A stretch of DNA of 64,000 nucleotides, taken from NCBI GenBank assembly GCA_942492735.1, contig OW818648.1:1178001-1242000 (forward strand), written 5' to 3'. The notes beneath the pieces were generated by a model. That model worked only from the letters and a program-made list of their open reading frames with translations, ran no database searches and was not told the origin of the DNA. How positions within the stretch are numbered: the stretch's first letter is position 1; every line of letters begins with the position of its first letter. This document shows positions 25,181-34,400 of this stretch, in pieces. The translations under genes were made by a program, and so were the position numbers. The DNA is from Sporobacter sp942492735 (GTDB taxonomy: Bacteria; Bacillota; Clostridia; Oscillospirales; Oscillospiraceae).

Positions 25181-25570
25181 CTATAATGCAACTCTCGAGC
25201 CACCGAGCATACCCGGAGAAGCACTCATGATTGCAAGCGGCTTCCCAAACAGCGGCAATACGTCTCCTCTTGACGCCCAGTCGAGCGCATTCTTCAGGAC
25301 GGGGGGTATTGAGAAATTGTATTCCGGTGTCGAAATCAGCACAGCATCAGCTTCAGACAGCTTGTTTTTGAAATCCGCTACTGAAGCCGGCAGGCCCTGT
25401 GCTTCAACGTCCTCATTCAAGAAAGGTATATCAGCTAAATTTATATTATCCAATACAGTATTCTCCGGAAGCAGCTTTTGAGCAACCCGTAATGCTGCCT
25501 TATTATACGAATCCCGTCTCAAGCTTCCCGTAAAACCGACAATTTTTGTAGATTTATTTTCCGTGGTAAT
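25181..25570 (-). pseudogene. NADPH-dependent FMN reductase, 3'-truncated
   Basis: The frame reads KIVGFTGSLRRDSYNKAA, LPENTVLDNINLADIPF, then EADAVLISTPEYNFSIPPVL, KNALDWASR and GKPLAIMSASPGMLGGSR. This is the front two thirds of a flavodoxin-like azoreductase/FMN reductase, with the FMN loops GSLRRDS and PEYN. It stops soon after GGSR, where relatives continue for about 60 residues. The only start in the right place is an ATT at 25570 after GAGGAATTT; no ATG, GTG or TTG is available between the pirin stop and the conserved N-terminus. Probably a dead gene at the end of the marR-pirin operon. Confidence 0.7.
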
Positions 25571-25586
25571 AAATTCCTCGTCTTCT

Positions 25587-26444
25587 TTATTTTATGAAAG
25601 TATTGTTGTCCAACTCCCTGAACGCTAAGTTCAGTTCTTCTCTTGTATTCATAACGATGGGACCGCCCCAAGCAATCGGTTCGTTCAAGGGTTTGGCGGA
25701 CAAAAGTATAAACCGCACATCCTGCACTGCCGCCTTGATCCAAAATTTCTCCCCCTGCCCGAACAACACCGCTTGCTTTTCATCAACTAAAGCGCTAGGA
25801 TCAGCTGCGTTTTGATCAGGATCAAAACTCGCTTTACCAGCAAAAATGTAGATAAACAAAGTATTCGCCGGATCGTTTGTAAAGGACCATTCCTGATTCG
25901 CGGGTAACTCGACATCCAAATAGTCAGCCTTAATATATTTACCCTCAAAGGCACCCTTGTAACCTCGGTATTCGCCGGCGAGCACATGGATCTTCGTGCC
26001 GTTTTCTTCGATAACAGGCACATTTTCAGCCTTGATATCTCCGTAACTCGGCTGTGTCATCTTGTCTTTGGCGGGCAGGTTCAACCACAGCTGAGCGCCT
26101 AACATACGGTTGCTGGCTTTAGGCATTTCCTGGTGGATAATGCCGGAACCGGCCGTCATCCACTGACACTCCCCGTCAAGAATACTGCCGCTGTTGCCAA
26201 GACTGTCACCATGCTCGATATCTCCGTGGATCAGATACGTAATGGTTTCGATGCCCCTATGCGGGTGCCGGGGAAAGCCCTTCGTGTAGTCTTCCGGATT
26301 TTCCGAATCAAAGGCATCTAACATGAGAAACGGGTCATAATTTTCTGTATCGTTGTGCCCGATGACACGTACCAGCTTGACACCTGCACCGTCAGTCGCC
26401 GGTATGCCTTTTGTGATTTTAATGATTTTTCTTACTGTGTCCAT
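25587..26444 (-). CDS. Pirin family protein
   Basis: A 285-residue bicupin. The pirin signature is present: DPFLMLDAFDSENPEDY, GFPRHPHRGIETITYLIHGD (metal ligand histidines in HPHRG), QWMTAGSGIIHQEMP with a further His and Glu, and a C-terminal cupin ending EPIAWGGPIVMNT. Bacterial pirins act as quercetinase-like dioxygenases or as redox-responsive modulators. The ATG follows AGAAAGGACAAATAAT. It is placed between marR and an FMN reductase remnant in one minus-strand operon, a setting often seen for genes answering electrophile or redox stress. Confidence 0.92.
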   Translation of the reverse strand: MDTVRKIIKITKGIPATDGAGVKLVRVIGHNDTENYDPFLMLDAFDSENPEDYTKGFPRHPHRGIETITYLIHGDIEHGDSLGNSGSILDGECQWMTAGSGIIHQEMPKASNRMLGAQLWLNLPAKDKMTQPSYGDIKAENVPVIEENGTKIHVLAGEYRGYKGAFEGKYIKADYLDVELPANQEWSFTNDPANTLFIYIFAGKASFDPDQNAADPSALVDEKQAVLFGQGEKFWIKAAVQDVRFILLSAKPLNEPIAWGGPIVMNTREELNLAFRELDNNTFIK

Positions 26445-26467
26445 ATTATTTGTCCTTTCTATTTGAG

Positions 26468-26890
26468 TTATCTTCTGAAGCGGTCTAATAGATAGATTAG
26501 CTGATTCTTCTCATCATCATTCAAGCATTCAAATAAGCGATTAATAAGCATGTTGTGGTCTGGCAGCACTTCTTCAATCTTGTTTTTCCCGGCTTCCGAC
26601 AAGCCGATGCTGCTGCACCGCTTGTCTGTCTGGAGCTGAACCTTTGTGACATACCCCTTCGCCAGTAGATTAGAAATGACATAAGGCACATTTCCCGGTG
26701 TGCTTAAAATCTTCTCCTGAATCTCTCCAACCATCAAATCTCCTTTGGAGTAAAGAACTTCAAGAATTGCAAACTGCGTTTGAGTAATATCATGTGCCGA
26801 AAACACTTTGTCAAGCTCGCGGTAGAGTTGATTTCTGGTGCGGCTTAGCCCGATCAGTAGTATCCTATTTTTCTTTTCAACAGGTATCAT
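26468..26890 (-). CDS. MarR family transcriptional regulator
   Basis: A 140-residue winged-helix protein. ATG at 26890 (MIPVEKKNR) has GGAGGGAATAAG before it, better than the ATG at 26911. The recognition region is QFAILEVLYSKGDLMVGEIQ, STPGNVPYVISNLLAKGYV, then the wing QLQTDKRCSSIGLSEAG. The protein probably represses its own operon (marR, pirin, FMN reductase) through the inverted repeat at 26909-26943 that overlaps the promoter. Confidence 0.9.
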   Translation of the reverse strand: MIPVEKKNRILLIGLSRTRNQLYRELDKVFSAHDITQTQFAILEVLYSKGDLMVGEIQEKILSTPGNVPYVISNLLAKGYVTKVQLQTDKRCSSIGLSEAGKNKIEEVLPDHNMLINRLFECLNDDEKNQLIYLLDRFRR

Positions 26891-26908
26891 CTTATTCCCT
26901 CCAAAAAG

Positions 26909-26943
26909 CATCTATGTAGATATAATATACACCTACATAGATG
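26909..26943 (-). promoter_or_regulatory. MarR operator candidate overlapping the promoter
   Basis: Perfect 11-bp inverted repeat catctatgtag / ctacatagatg with a 13-bp centre. The promoter on the minus strand is TTGACA (26953-26948), 18 bp, TATATT (26929-26924). One arm lies between the -35 and -10 boxes and the other just after the -10, a layout suited to repression. Confidence 0.75.
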
Positions 26944-27156
26944 TATTTGTCAAGAACTATAACAATACAATTCTTTTATGGACTGTGTACTATTCATTAC
27001 CAATTATTTGAGAATTTGTTGATTATAATTTTGCTATTATAAGCAAAAGGCGTGATTATTGTAACTATTTAATGATCATCCGCTAAGAATTACTGTGGTT
27101 GTTCCGATATACACATATATACAAGAAAATCTGCAACAGGAAGAATTGAGATCGAT

Positions 27157-30100
27157 ATGCCACAAGTATTTTCTGCCGTTTTTAGTGCGGCGTGTTTAGT
27201 AGAACTTTTCATAGGCATATATGTACTTTATATAAACCCGAGAGATAAAAAAAACAGGCTGTTTTTTTTACTCTCTGTAGCGCTTGCTACATGGGCTTTC
27301 GGCTTCAGCAACGCTGCTTCTGCAGAGGAACTCACGACAGTTCTGTTTTGGAGGAGGTATTCCGCTCTCGGTTTTGGCGCATTTTATGCACTTCTACTCA
27401 ATTTTTTTATAGTCTTAAGCGGCTATGACCGACTCATAAAAAAATGGTGGAGCAAGGCGCTGTTATATTTACCCACCGTTGTGACCTACCTTGGCTTCAC
27501 CTATTTCCCCGAAATCAATCCAGGTCAGTATAACATGATATCCACGCAATTAGGTTGGATCAATGTTGCTGTTAATACTGCTTGGGATTATTTCTTTATT
27601 GCCTATTACGTCCTTTATTGCGCTGCAGTTATATTCCTCACTTGGCAGTGGGGGCGAAAAAGCTCTAATCGCAGGCAGAAAAAGCAGGCGAATGCTATCT
27701 TAGTCTCATTTCTTCTAATGCTGCTCGTGGGGTCGTTGACCGACATCCTGGGGAATATGATATTTTCAGTGTCCGTCCCTCAGCTAGCACCGCTGCTCAT
27801 GGTTTTCCCAATTCTTGTTATCTATAATGCCGTCAGGAAGGTTGGTCTGTTGAATCCCCTGCATGTGGGTGAAGATGCAGTCCTGATGACAGACCAAATT
27901 CGCCAGAAAATAATCAATTACATGTCAAACGGTTTTCTTGCCGGCGGCGTGTTGAATTTCATCTCTCAATATCTGCTTACCGACCACGCTAAGCTCATAC
28001 CCGTTTCTATAAACAGTGTGGCCATGGTATTTATCGGCGTGATATTTCAAGCAATACAGCGCTCAATCAAGCAAAAGTATCTCAAAGATATTCTTACTGC
28101 CGTTGTTTTATTATTCATCGTCCCGATCCTTACTTTAAGATTCATCGATACCGGGAGTGCCGCGATCTGGGCGTTTCCCTTTATGCTACTCATCATTATC
28201 ATCGTTTTCGAAAATAAAATCATCCATATCGCATTGATGACGTCGATTATCGCGACGCAGTTTGTTGTATGGATTCTCAAACCCTCTGTGACGATTACGA
28301 TTGACGGTGCGCATTATATAGCACGAATTGGATTTTTTGTCATATCAATCTGTTTAGTACTATTCATTAAAAAGGTTTATTCAGATAAGCTAAGAGAGAA
28401 TGGTACTCAAATTGACGCACAAAAATTGATTGCTGATATTTCATCTGATCTTGTCAGTGTTAATGAAGCGAACCTGGATGAAAAGATGTACAAGAATATG
28501 AAAAAACTCGGATCTTTTAGTTTTGCAGATAAGGTGTATCTATATTTATCTGATAGTAATAGAGAAAACTTTATATTACAAAATGTATGGTCATCAAGCG
28601 AAGATATGACAACGCCGAATCTTGAAGAAACGATCAATGCTAGCAGCTTCCCGTTAATTACTCAGTATCTAAGAAATGGCAATACAATAGCACTTCCTGA
28701 CGTCTCTGAAGGCATACCTGAAACAGGCGACGAGCTCTTCCGGTTGACACACAGCCAAGAAAAATCACTTATTATCTCGCCAATATTCTCGGACTCTGTC
28801 TTTATCGGTTTTCTCGGTTTGGATGCCGAACGTCAAACAAAGAGATGGCCCGATACGCAGCTTGGTTTCTTGGGAATTATAACAAACATCTATGCGGATG
28901 CCATTAAAAAAGCGAACTATGAAAAAGAGATTCATTTTATGGCGTTTTATGATGCTCTGACAAAACTGCCGAATCGAACGCTTTTCAAAGACAGAGTAGC
29001 GCAGGCAATAAACCTAACGGGGCGTACCAATAAAGTGCTCGCGGTTGTTTTTCTGGACCTCGATGCTTTCAAGTCAATCAACGATACCTCCGGACATGAT
29101 GCCGGAGATAGCCTGTTAGTCGAGGTGGCGATGAGCATATCAGAAATAATTCGGAAATCGGATGCCCTTTGCCGCTTCGGTGGAGATGAGTTTATTATCC
29201 TGCTCAACAATATGGATTCAAATGACGATATTATCCGGGTCATAAAAAAACTGCTCAGTCGTTTTAATTCGCCGTTCATCGTCAACGGACAGGAGTTCTT
29301 TATCACGGCAAGCGCTGGCGTCGCTGTGTATCCATATGATGGAGAAGATGCCGAAAAACTCATAAAAAACGCCGATATCGCTATGTACAAAGCTAAGGAA
29401 CAAGGAAAAAATCAACATCTGTTCTGTACCACCGACATGAAAAATGAGGTACTTATGCAAATGAAACTTAAAAACAGTTTATACAGGGCGCTTGACAGAG
29501 ATGAATTTATTCTGAATTATCAACCGCTGGTCTCCACGAAGTCTAAAACAATCATTGGAGCAGAAGCCCTCATACGATGGAACCATCCGGAATTTGGCAT
29601 GATCGCACCTAATACATTTATACCGCTAACTGAACAGACCGGCTTAATCGGACCAATTGGGGATTGGATACTAAGGACAGCATGCAAGCAATGCAAGGCC
29701 TGGCAATTGAGCGGTTTACCGCCAATTCGTATTGCAGTGAATATCTCAATAATACAGTTTAGGAATCCGGCGTTCGCTTCACAGGTTGCGGAGATTTTAG
29801 CGGAAACACAGCTGGAACCACAGTATCTTGAATTGGAAATTACGGAAGGCATTGCGTTAAGTGAATCGTCATACATAAGCGAGGTCCTCAATGAAATAAA
29901 AAAAATGGGCGTCTTGATCTCTATTGATGATTTTGGGACAGCATACTCATCTTTAAATCGTTTGACCAGCTTGCCTATGGACCGTATTAAGATGGATATG
30001 CAGTTTGTCCGGAATATCGGTAGAAGCGATAAAGATAATGCAATTGCCGGTGGAATCGTTAGTCTAGCGCATAATCTCGGGCTGAAGGTTGTAGCTGAAG

Positions 30101-30240
30101 GTGTGGAAACCGAGGCACAGCTCACTTTTCTCGGTGATAATAACTGCGACGAGCTTCAGGGGTTCTATTTCTACCGACCTGTCAAATCGGAGGATTTAGA
30201 GCGCATATTAAGAGACAGTGCAAAGCCTTTTCAATTTTGA
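27157..30240 (+). CDS. 7TM-GAF-GGDEF-EAL cyclic-di-GMP enzyme
   Basis: A 1027-residue membrane signalling protein. Residues 1-230 contain the seven-helix sensor of the histidine-kinase N-terminal 7TM type; a second group of helices spans about 255-410. A GAF-like domain occupies about 425-585. The GGDEF domain (about 595-765) has an intact active site R673-FGGDEF and the inhibitory I-site RKSD five residues before it. The EAL domain (about 775-1020) keeps E803-AL, LELEITEG, DDFGTAYSSL, AEGVETEAQL and LQGFYFYRP. Both synthesis and breakdown of c-di-GMP are therefore possible. It is transcribed divergently from marR. Its signal is unknown. Confidence 0.93.
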   Translation: MPQVFSAVFSAACLVELFIGIYVLYINPRDKKNRLFFLLSVALATWAFGFSNAASAEELTTVLFWRRYSALGFGAFYALLLNFFIVLSGYDRLIKKWWSKALLYLPTVVTYLGFTYFPEINPGQYNMISTQLGWINVAVNTAWDYFFIAYYVLYCAAVIFLTWQWGRKSSNRRQKKQANAILVSFLLMLLVGSLTDILGNMIFSVSVPQLAPLLMVFPILVIYNAVRKVGLLNPLHVGEDAVLMTDQIRQKIINYMSNGFLAGGVLNFISQYLLTDHAKLIPVSINSVAMVFIGVIFQAIQRSIKQKYLKDILTAVVLLFIVPILTLRFIDTGSAAIWAFPFMLLIIIIVFENKIIHIALMTSIIATQFVVWILKPSVTITIDGAHYIARIGFFVISICLVLFIKKVYSDKLRENGTQIDAQKLIADISSDLVSVNEANLDEKMYKNMKKLGSFSFADKVYLYLSDSNRENFILQNVWSSSEDMTTPNLEETINASSFPLITQYLRNGNTIALPDVSEGIPETGDELFRLTHSQEKSLIISPIFSDSVFIGFLGLDAERQTKRWPDTQLGFLGIITNIYADAIKKANYEKEIHFMAFYDALTKLPNRTLFKDRVAQAINLTGRTNKVLAVVFLDLDAFKSINDTSGHDAGDSLLVEVAMSISEIIRKSDALCRFGGDEFIILLNNMDSNDDIIRVIKKLLSRFNSPFIVNGQEFFITASAGVAVYPYDGEDAEKLIKNADIAMYKAKEQGKNQHLFCTTDMKNEVLMQMKLKNSLYRALDRDEFILNYQPLVSTKSKTIIGAEALIRWNHPEFGMIAPNTFIPLTEQTGLIGPIGDWILRTACKQCKAWQLSGLPPIRIAVNISIIQFRNPAFASQVAEILAETQLEPQYLELEITEGIALSESSYISEVLNEIKKMGVLISIDDFGTAYSSLNRLTSLPMDRIKMDMQFVRNIGRSDKDNAIAGGIVSLAHNLGLKVVAEGVETEAQLTFLGDNNCDELQGFYFYRPVKSEDLERILRDSAKPFQF

Positions 30241-30541
30241 TTGACCATGCATAAAGACGAAAATACTATCACACAAACAATGTTGTTATAAATAGTCTCT
30301 GCTATAGCGGAATGGGAATGATTTGGAGCTTACAGCTGTCTTGATGAGATATCTTGAAAATGTACTAAAATAATGGATATCGGTTGTATTATCCCAATAA
30401 CAGGTTCATAAATCTGCTTGTTTGATAGCTTGAGGACTAAGAGAAAATAAAAATATTCATATAGGAGACTTCTGAATTGCCGTTGTGCGCTGTAAGCATT
30501 TGGTGTTTGTATTTAGCTTGTACATATTGATAACTGCGGCA
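30241..30541. other. Gene-free stretch before the displaced tRNA copy
   Basis: AT-rich, no coding region recognised. It ends at the inverted-repeat sequence (30542-30563) that adjoins the tRNA-Ala 3' fragment. Confidence 0.45.
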
Positions 30542-30563
30542 GGGCTCGTTTTGCGCACAACTC
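30542..30563 (+). repeat. Right inverted-repeat candidate, copy 1
   Basis: Its reverse complement (GAGTTGTGCGCAAAAC then GAGCCC) matches the left repeat at 6589-6610 at about 16 of 22 positions. It is similar, in the same orientation, to 34868-34889. It directly adjoins the tRNA 3' fragment. Confidence 0.6.
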
Positions 30564-30620
30564 GGGAGAGCGTACGGTTCGCATCCGTAAGGTCGAGAGT
30601 TCGATCCTCTTCGTCTCCAC
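30564..30620 (+). repeat. Displaced tRNA-Ala 3' portion, copy 1 (57 bp)
   Basis: Identical to 6652-6708 (tRNA-Ala nt 18-74, from GGGAGAGCG to CGTCTCCAC). It lacks the acceptor 5' strand and the D stem 5' strand, so it cannot fold as a tRNA. A terminator similar to that of the real tRNA follows. Confidence 0.95.
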
Positions 30621-30621
30621 T

Positions 30622-30670
30622 TACCAGAAAGTCAGCAAACTTTTAAGTTTGCTGACTTTCTGGTATTTCT
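30622..30670. terminator. Terminator after displaced tRNA copy 1
   Basis: Perfect 21-bp stem starting taccagaaagtcagcaaac with a two-base loop. It shares the core AAAGTCAGCAAAC with the tRNA-Ala terminator at 6711. Confidence 0.8.
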
Positions 30671-30718
30671 GCTATCAAGTCTCTCTCAAGTTGTGTACTG
30701 AATAAATGCGAATAATTT

Positions 30719-31339
30719 CTACCGAATTCCCCGGAGAAGTATTTTAAAATGTGTTAGAGACTGTTCCTTTAAGTCAAAGGCGGGATATCGGATACACCAT
30801 TCATAGCTGAGGCTTCGTATAGCTAATACGAAATGTCTGGTCAGTGCATCAAGAGACAATTCGGTATGGAATTCCCCTTGAGCTATGCCGCTGCCGAGCA
30901 CATCGCTAAACATTATGTAAAGCTCCCTGTTATACCCCATGACCGCATCCATATTGACGGCGCCCGTGAGCGCCACTTTGTAGACTAACCTCATCTTATA
31001 ATAGCCGATTGTGTCGGTCAGCATATCGGCTATTTTTTCGATCAGCGAAAGGAGAATATCGGATACCTTCGTCCCGGCCGAGATCGAATCAAGATGGGAT
31101 TTATAGTCTGCGTCCACTTGGCGCACATAATCAGACAAAAAAGAGGCAATCAGGGCATCCTTCGAATCAAAATGCACATAGAACGTACCTTTAGACACGC
31201 CCGCCGCCTGCACAATGGCGTCCACAGTGATGTCGTCGAAGTCGTGTTGATCGAAAAACTGTCCAGCGGTATCAAGTATTTTCCGCTTTGTCTTTTCTCC
31301 CTTTTCTTTTTTTCGGCTTATGCCATCTGCTTTGACCAA
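30719..31339 (-). CDS. TetR family transcriptional regulator
   Basis: A 206-residue regulator. The TTG at 31339 lies 7 nt after AGGAGG; the frame is open to 31480 without a ribosome site. The DNA-binding domain reads ILDTAGQFFDQHDFDDITVD then VSKGTFYVHFDSKDALI. The ligand domain is not assignable. It is divergent from the giant SLH-domain gene at 31469 and the shared 130-bp gap contains a perfect palindrome, so it probably regulates both itself and that gene. Confidence 0.9.
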   Translation of the reverse strand: MVKADGISRKKEKGEKTKRKILDTAGQFFDQHDFDDITVDAIVQAAGVSKGTFYVHFDSKDALIASFLSDYVRQVDADYKSHLDSISAGTKVSDILLSLIEKIADMLTDTIGYYKMRLVYKVALTGAVNMDAVMGYNRELYIMFSDVLGSGIAQGEFHTELSLDALTRHFVLAIRSLSYEWCIRYPAFDLKEQSLTHFKILLRGIR

Positions 31340-31393
31340 TACGATGCCTCCTTGTTGTAATATGGCGAAATATGCTATATAATAACATAAAAT

Positions 31394-31407
31394 ATGACCG
31401 CGGTCAT
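31394..31407. promoter_or_regulatory. TetR operator candidate
   Basis: Perfect 14-bp palindrome ATGACCGCGGTCAT in the divergent intergenic region. Two-fold symmetric sites with a TGACC/GGTCA arm are common TetR-family operators. Located 55 bp upstream of the tetR start and 62 bp upstream of the surface-protein start. Confidence 0.75.
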
Positions 31408-31468
31408 TATTTGTTTTGCATGCAAAACTATTAATATCATATCTGCGCTGATTGAAGGAGAGTGGGTC

Positions 31469-34400
31469 ATGAAAACTCAAGGAAAATGGCTGTCTTTAGT
31501 GCTGTCACTGATAATGGTGCTGTCGCTGCTGCCGATTACTGCGCGGGCGGGCAATGTGAGCGCCACATATATCGACGCCGATGGCGCGGTGCAGACCGTC
31601 ACCGCCACTCAGGTCACAGCTTCGACCGGGACGCTCTACAGCGGCTGGTATGTGGTGGAAGGCCCGGACCCGATGACCCGCTCGGGCACAATAACGATCA
31701 GCGGCGACGCAAAACTGATTTTAGCCGACGGCGCGTCCCTTACGGTTGCAGGAAGCAATTGGAATGCGGGTATAAACGTCTCCCCAGGCAAAAGCCTGGA
31801 AATTTACGGTCAGGAGCTCGGGACAGGCGCCCTGAACGCAACAGGTGGACCAGACGGCGCAGGCATCGGCGGTGGCGATTGGTCGGCGGGCGGCACGGTC
31901 GCCATTTACGGCGGCACGGTTACGGCGAACGGCGGTAATGACGGCGCGGGCATTGGCGGCGGTTGGATGGGAAACGGTGGAACTGTCGCCATTTACGGCG
32001 GCACGGTTACGGCGAACGGCGGTAATGACGGCGCGGGCATAGGCAGCGGTTATCACGCAAGCGGCGGAACTGTCACCATATCCGGCGGAATGGTAACGGC
32101 ACGCGGCGGCGATGCCAGCGCAGGCATCGGCGGCGGTATAATTGGAAATGGCGGCAATGTCGTCATTTCCGGTGGTGTGGTAACAGCAAACGGCGGCAAT
32201 GACGGCGCGGGCATCGGCAGTGGCTGGGCGGCAGACGGTGTCAATGTCGTCATTTCCGGCGGCACAGTCGCTGCAACCGGCGGCGATGGCGGCGCGGGTA
32301 TCGGCGGCGGTTCAGCAGGAGACGGCGGTAATGTCGCCATTTCCGGTGGTACGATTAAGGCGGCCGGCACAGGATATGGCGCGAGCAGCATCGGCGGTGG
32401 CTGGGCGGGAAGCGGCGGCACTTTAACAAACGGCAGCGGCAGTAACGTATACCTCACTACTGTGACGCTTCAAAACAGCGGAATACCTGTGGCATTGTCG
32501 AACGTCGTGTTCCTGTCCACAGGCGCGGGCAGTACATACTACCCATACGGCGCAAACGGTGTAAAGACCAATGCTTCCGGAAAGCTGTATCTCTATCTGC
32601 CGTCCGGCACCTCAACAATGGCGGCAAAAACAACCGCACCTCTTAAATACTCCGGTACGGTTACGGCGAACACCTCGGCCGGTGTGCTCCTCCCTGATAC
32701 GCAGCCCCCCGTTGTAACAGTTGTCGCGCCGAGCAGTCTGTACGCGCCTCTGGACAGCAATGTCGTTATAACCTTTGATGAGGAAACGATAGCCGGGTTC
32801 GGTACGGTATCAATATCCACTGACGGCGTGACTTACACAGAATTACCGGGGGGAAGCTGGTCGGCGGGCAATACCATATATACCGCCCCTTATTCAGGGC
32901 TCCCAAACCGCACGCAATACACTGTAAAGGTCGAGGGCTTCAAGGATTTCAACAATAACACGATGAGCGGGGCGGAAACGAGCCACACCTTCAGGACAAC
33001 GCCGCCCGTTTATTCGATAACATATGCCCTCGGCGGTGGCTCAGTAAGCACGCCGAATCCGACAAGTTATACGGATGAAAGCCCAAACATGACCCTCAAC
33101 AACCCCACAAGGGCGGGCTATACTTTTACGGGCTGGTCCGGCACGGATATCGCCGGTGACCCCACGATGAACGTGACGATTCTGTTAGGTTCCACGGGCA
33201 GCAGGAGCTTTACGGCGCACTGGGTGGCGAATATTTATGCGCTCAGTTTTGATTCCCAGAATGGGAGCGCTGAGGTGGATATATCCGTGATTTACGATTC
33301 GGCGGTCGGCGCCCTGCCAACGCCTGTAAGGACTGGCTACAGCTTTGAGGGGTGGTATACCGATGAGGACGGGCTTGGGACGAGATATGACGCTGCTACG
33401 GTCTATCTGACGGCGGGCAATAGGACGCTTTACGCCGACTGGACTGCTAACACTTATGCGCTCAGCTTAAATTCCCAGAATGGGAGCGCCGAGGGGAGTA
33501 TATCCGTGATTTACGATTCGGCGGTCGGCGCCCTGCCAACGCCTGTAAGGACTAGCTATAGCTTTGAGGGGTGGAATATCCAGCCGAACGGGTCGGGGAT
33601 GCAATACACCGCCACCACAGTCTATCAAACGGCGGGCAATTTAACGCTTTACGCCATTTGGGCGTACATACCGCCCCCGGATCCCAGCTACAGCGCGAAG
33701 GTCAGCACAGGCTCCGGTGAGGACACGACGCTTCCAATCTCGGTCAATAACAGCAGCGGGAGCGCGTCCGTAGAAGCAGGCGAACAGGGCCTATCATCGG
33801 ACGGGACGGTCATTGCCATGCCCACAATCCCCGGTGTTAACGCATATATGGTCAAAATACCCGTTCCGGCTCTGTCAACCGCCAATAATCAAGGCACGCT
33901 GACACTAAGTACCGGCGTGGGCAGCGTTATCATCCCATCCAATATGCTCATGGGCGTTGCGGACATTACCGGTGGCCAGGCGGAAATCACCATCAGCGAG
34001 GGTGACAAAAACGGACTTCCTGAGAGTGTTAAATCTGCCATCGGTAATATGCCTCTTATCCAGTTGACGCTGACCATCAACGGCAGACAAAGCGGCTGGA
34101 GCAATCCCGATGCGCCGGTGACGGTGCGCATTCCCTATACGCCGACAGAGACAGAGCTTAACAGTCCGGAGAGCATCGTCATCTGGTATATCGACGGCAG
34201 CGGCAATATTGTTACCATACCAAACGGCTGTTACAATCCGGCGACCGGAATGGTTACCTTTACCACCACACATTTCAGTGATTACGCGGTGGCATATAGC
34301 AAGGTGAGCTTTAACGACGTAGCGTCGGACGCATGGTTTCACAAGGCAGTGCAATTTATCGCAGCCAGAGGCATAACGGATGGTACTGGAGAAGAGAAAT

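Noticed and set aside
30564..30620. A second tRNA-Ala gene
   Set aside because: Only nt 18-74 are present; the 5' acceptor strand and 5' D-stem strand are missing, so no cloverleaf can form. The same holds for 34890-34946.
31898..32420. CRISPR-like array because of regularly spaced repeats
   Set aside because: Repeats and spacers are all in frame and encode a Gly-rich protein domain; spacers are also related to each other.
31721..32457. Long minus-strand and alternative-frame open frames opposite the Gly-rich repeats
   Set aside because: Shadows of the GC-rich repetitive coding sequence; they have no ribosome sites and show low-complexity Ala/Pro/Arg translation.
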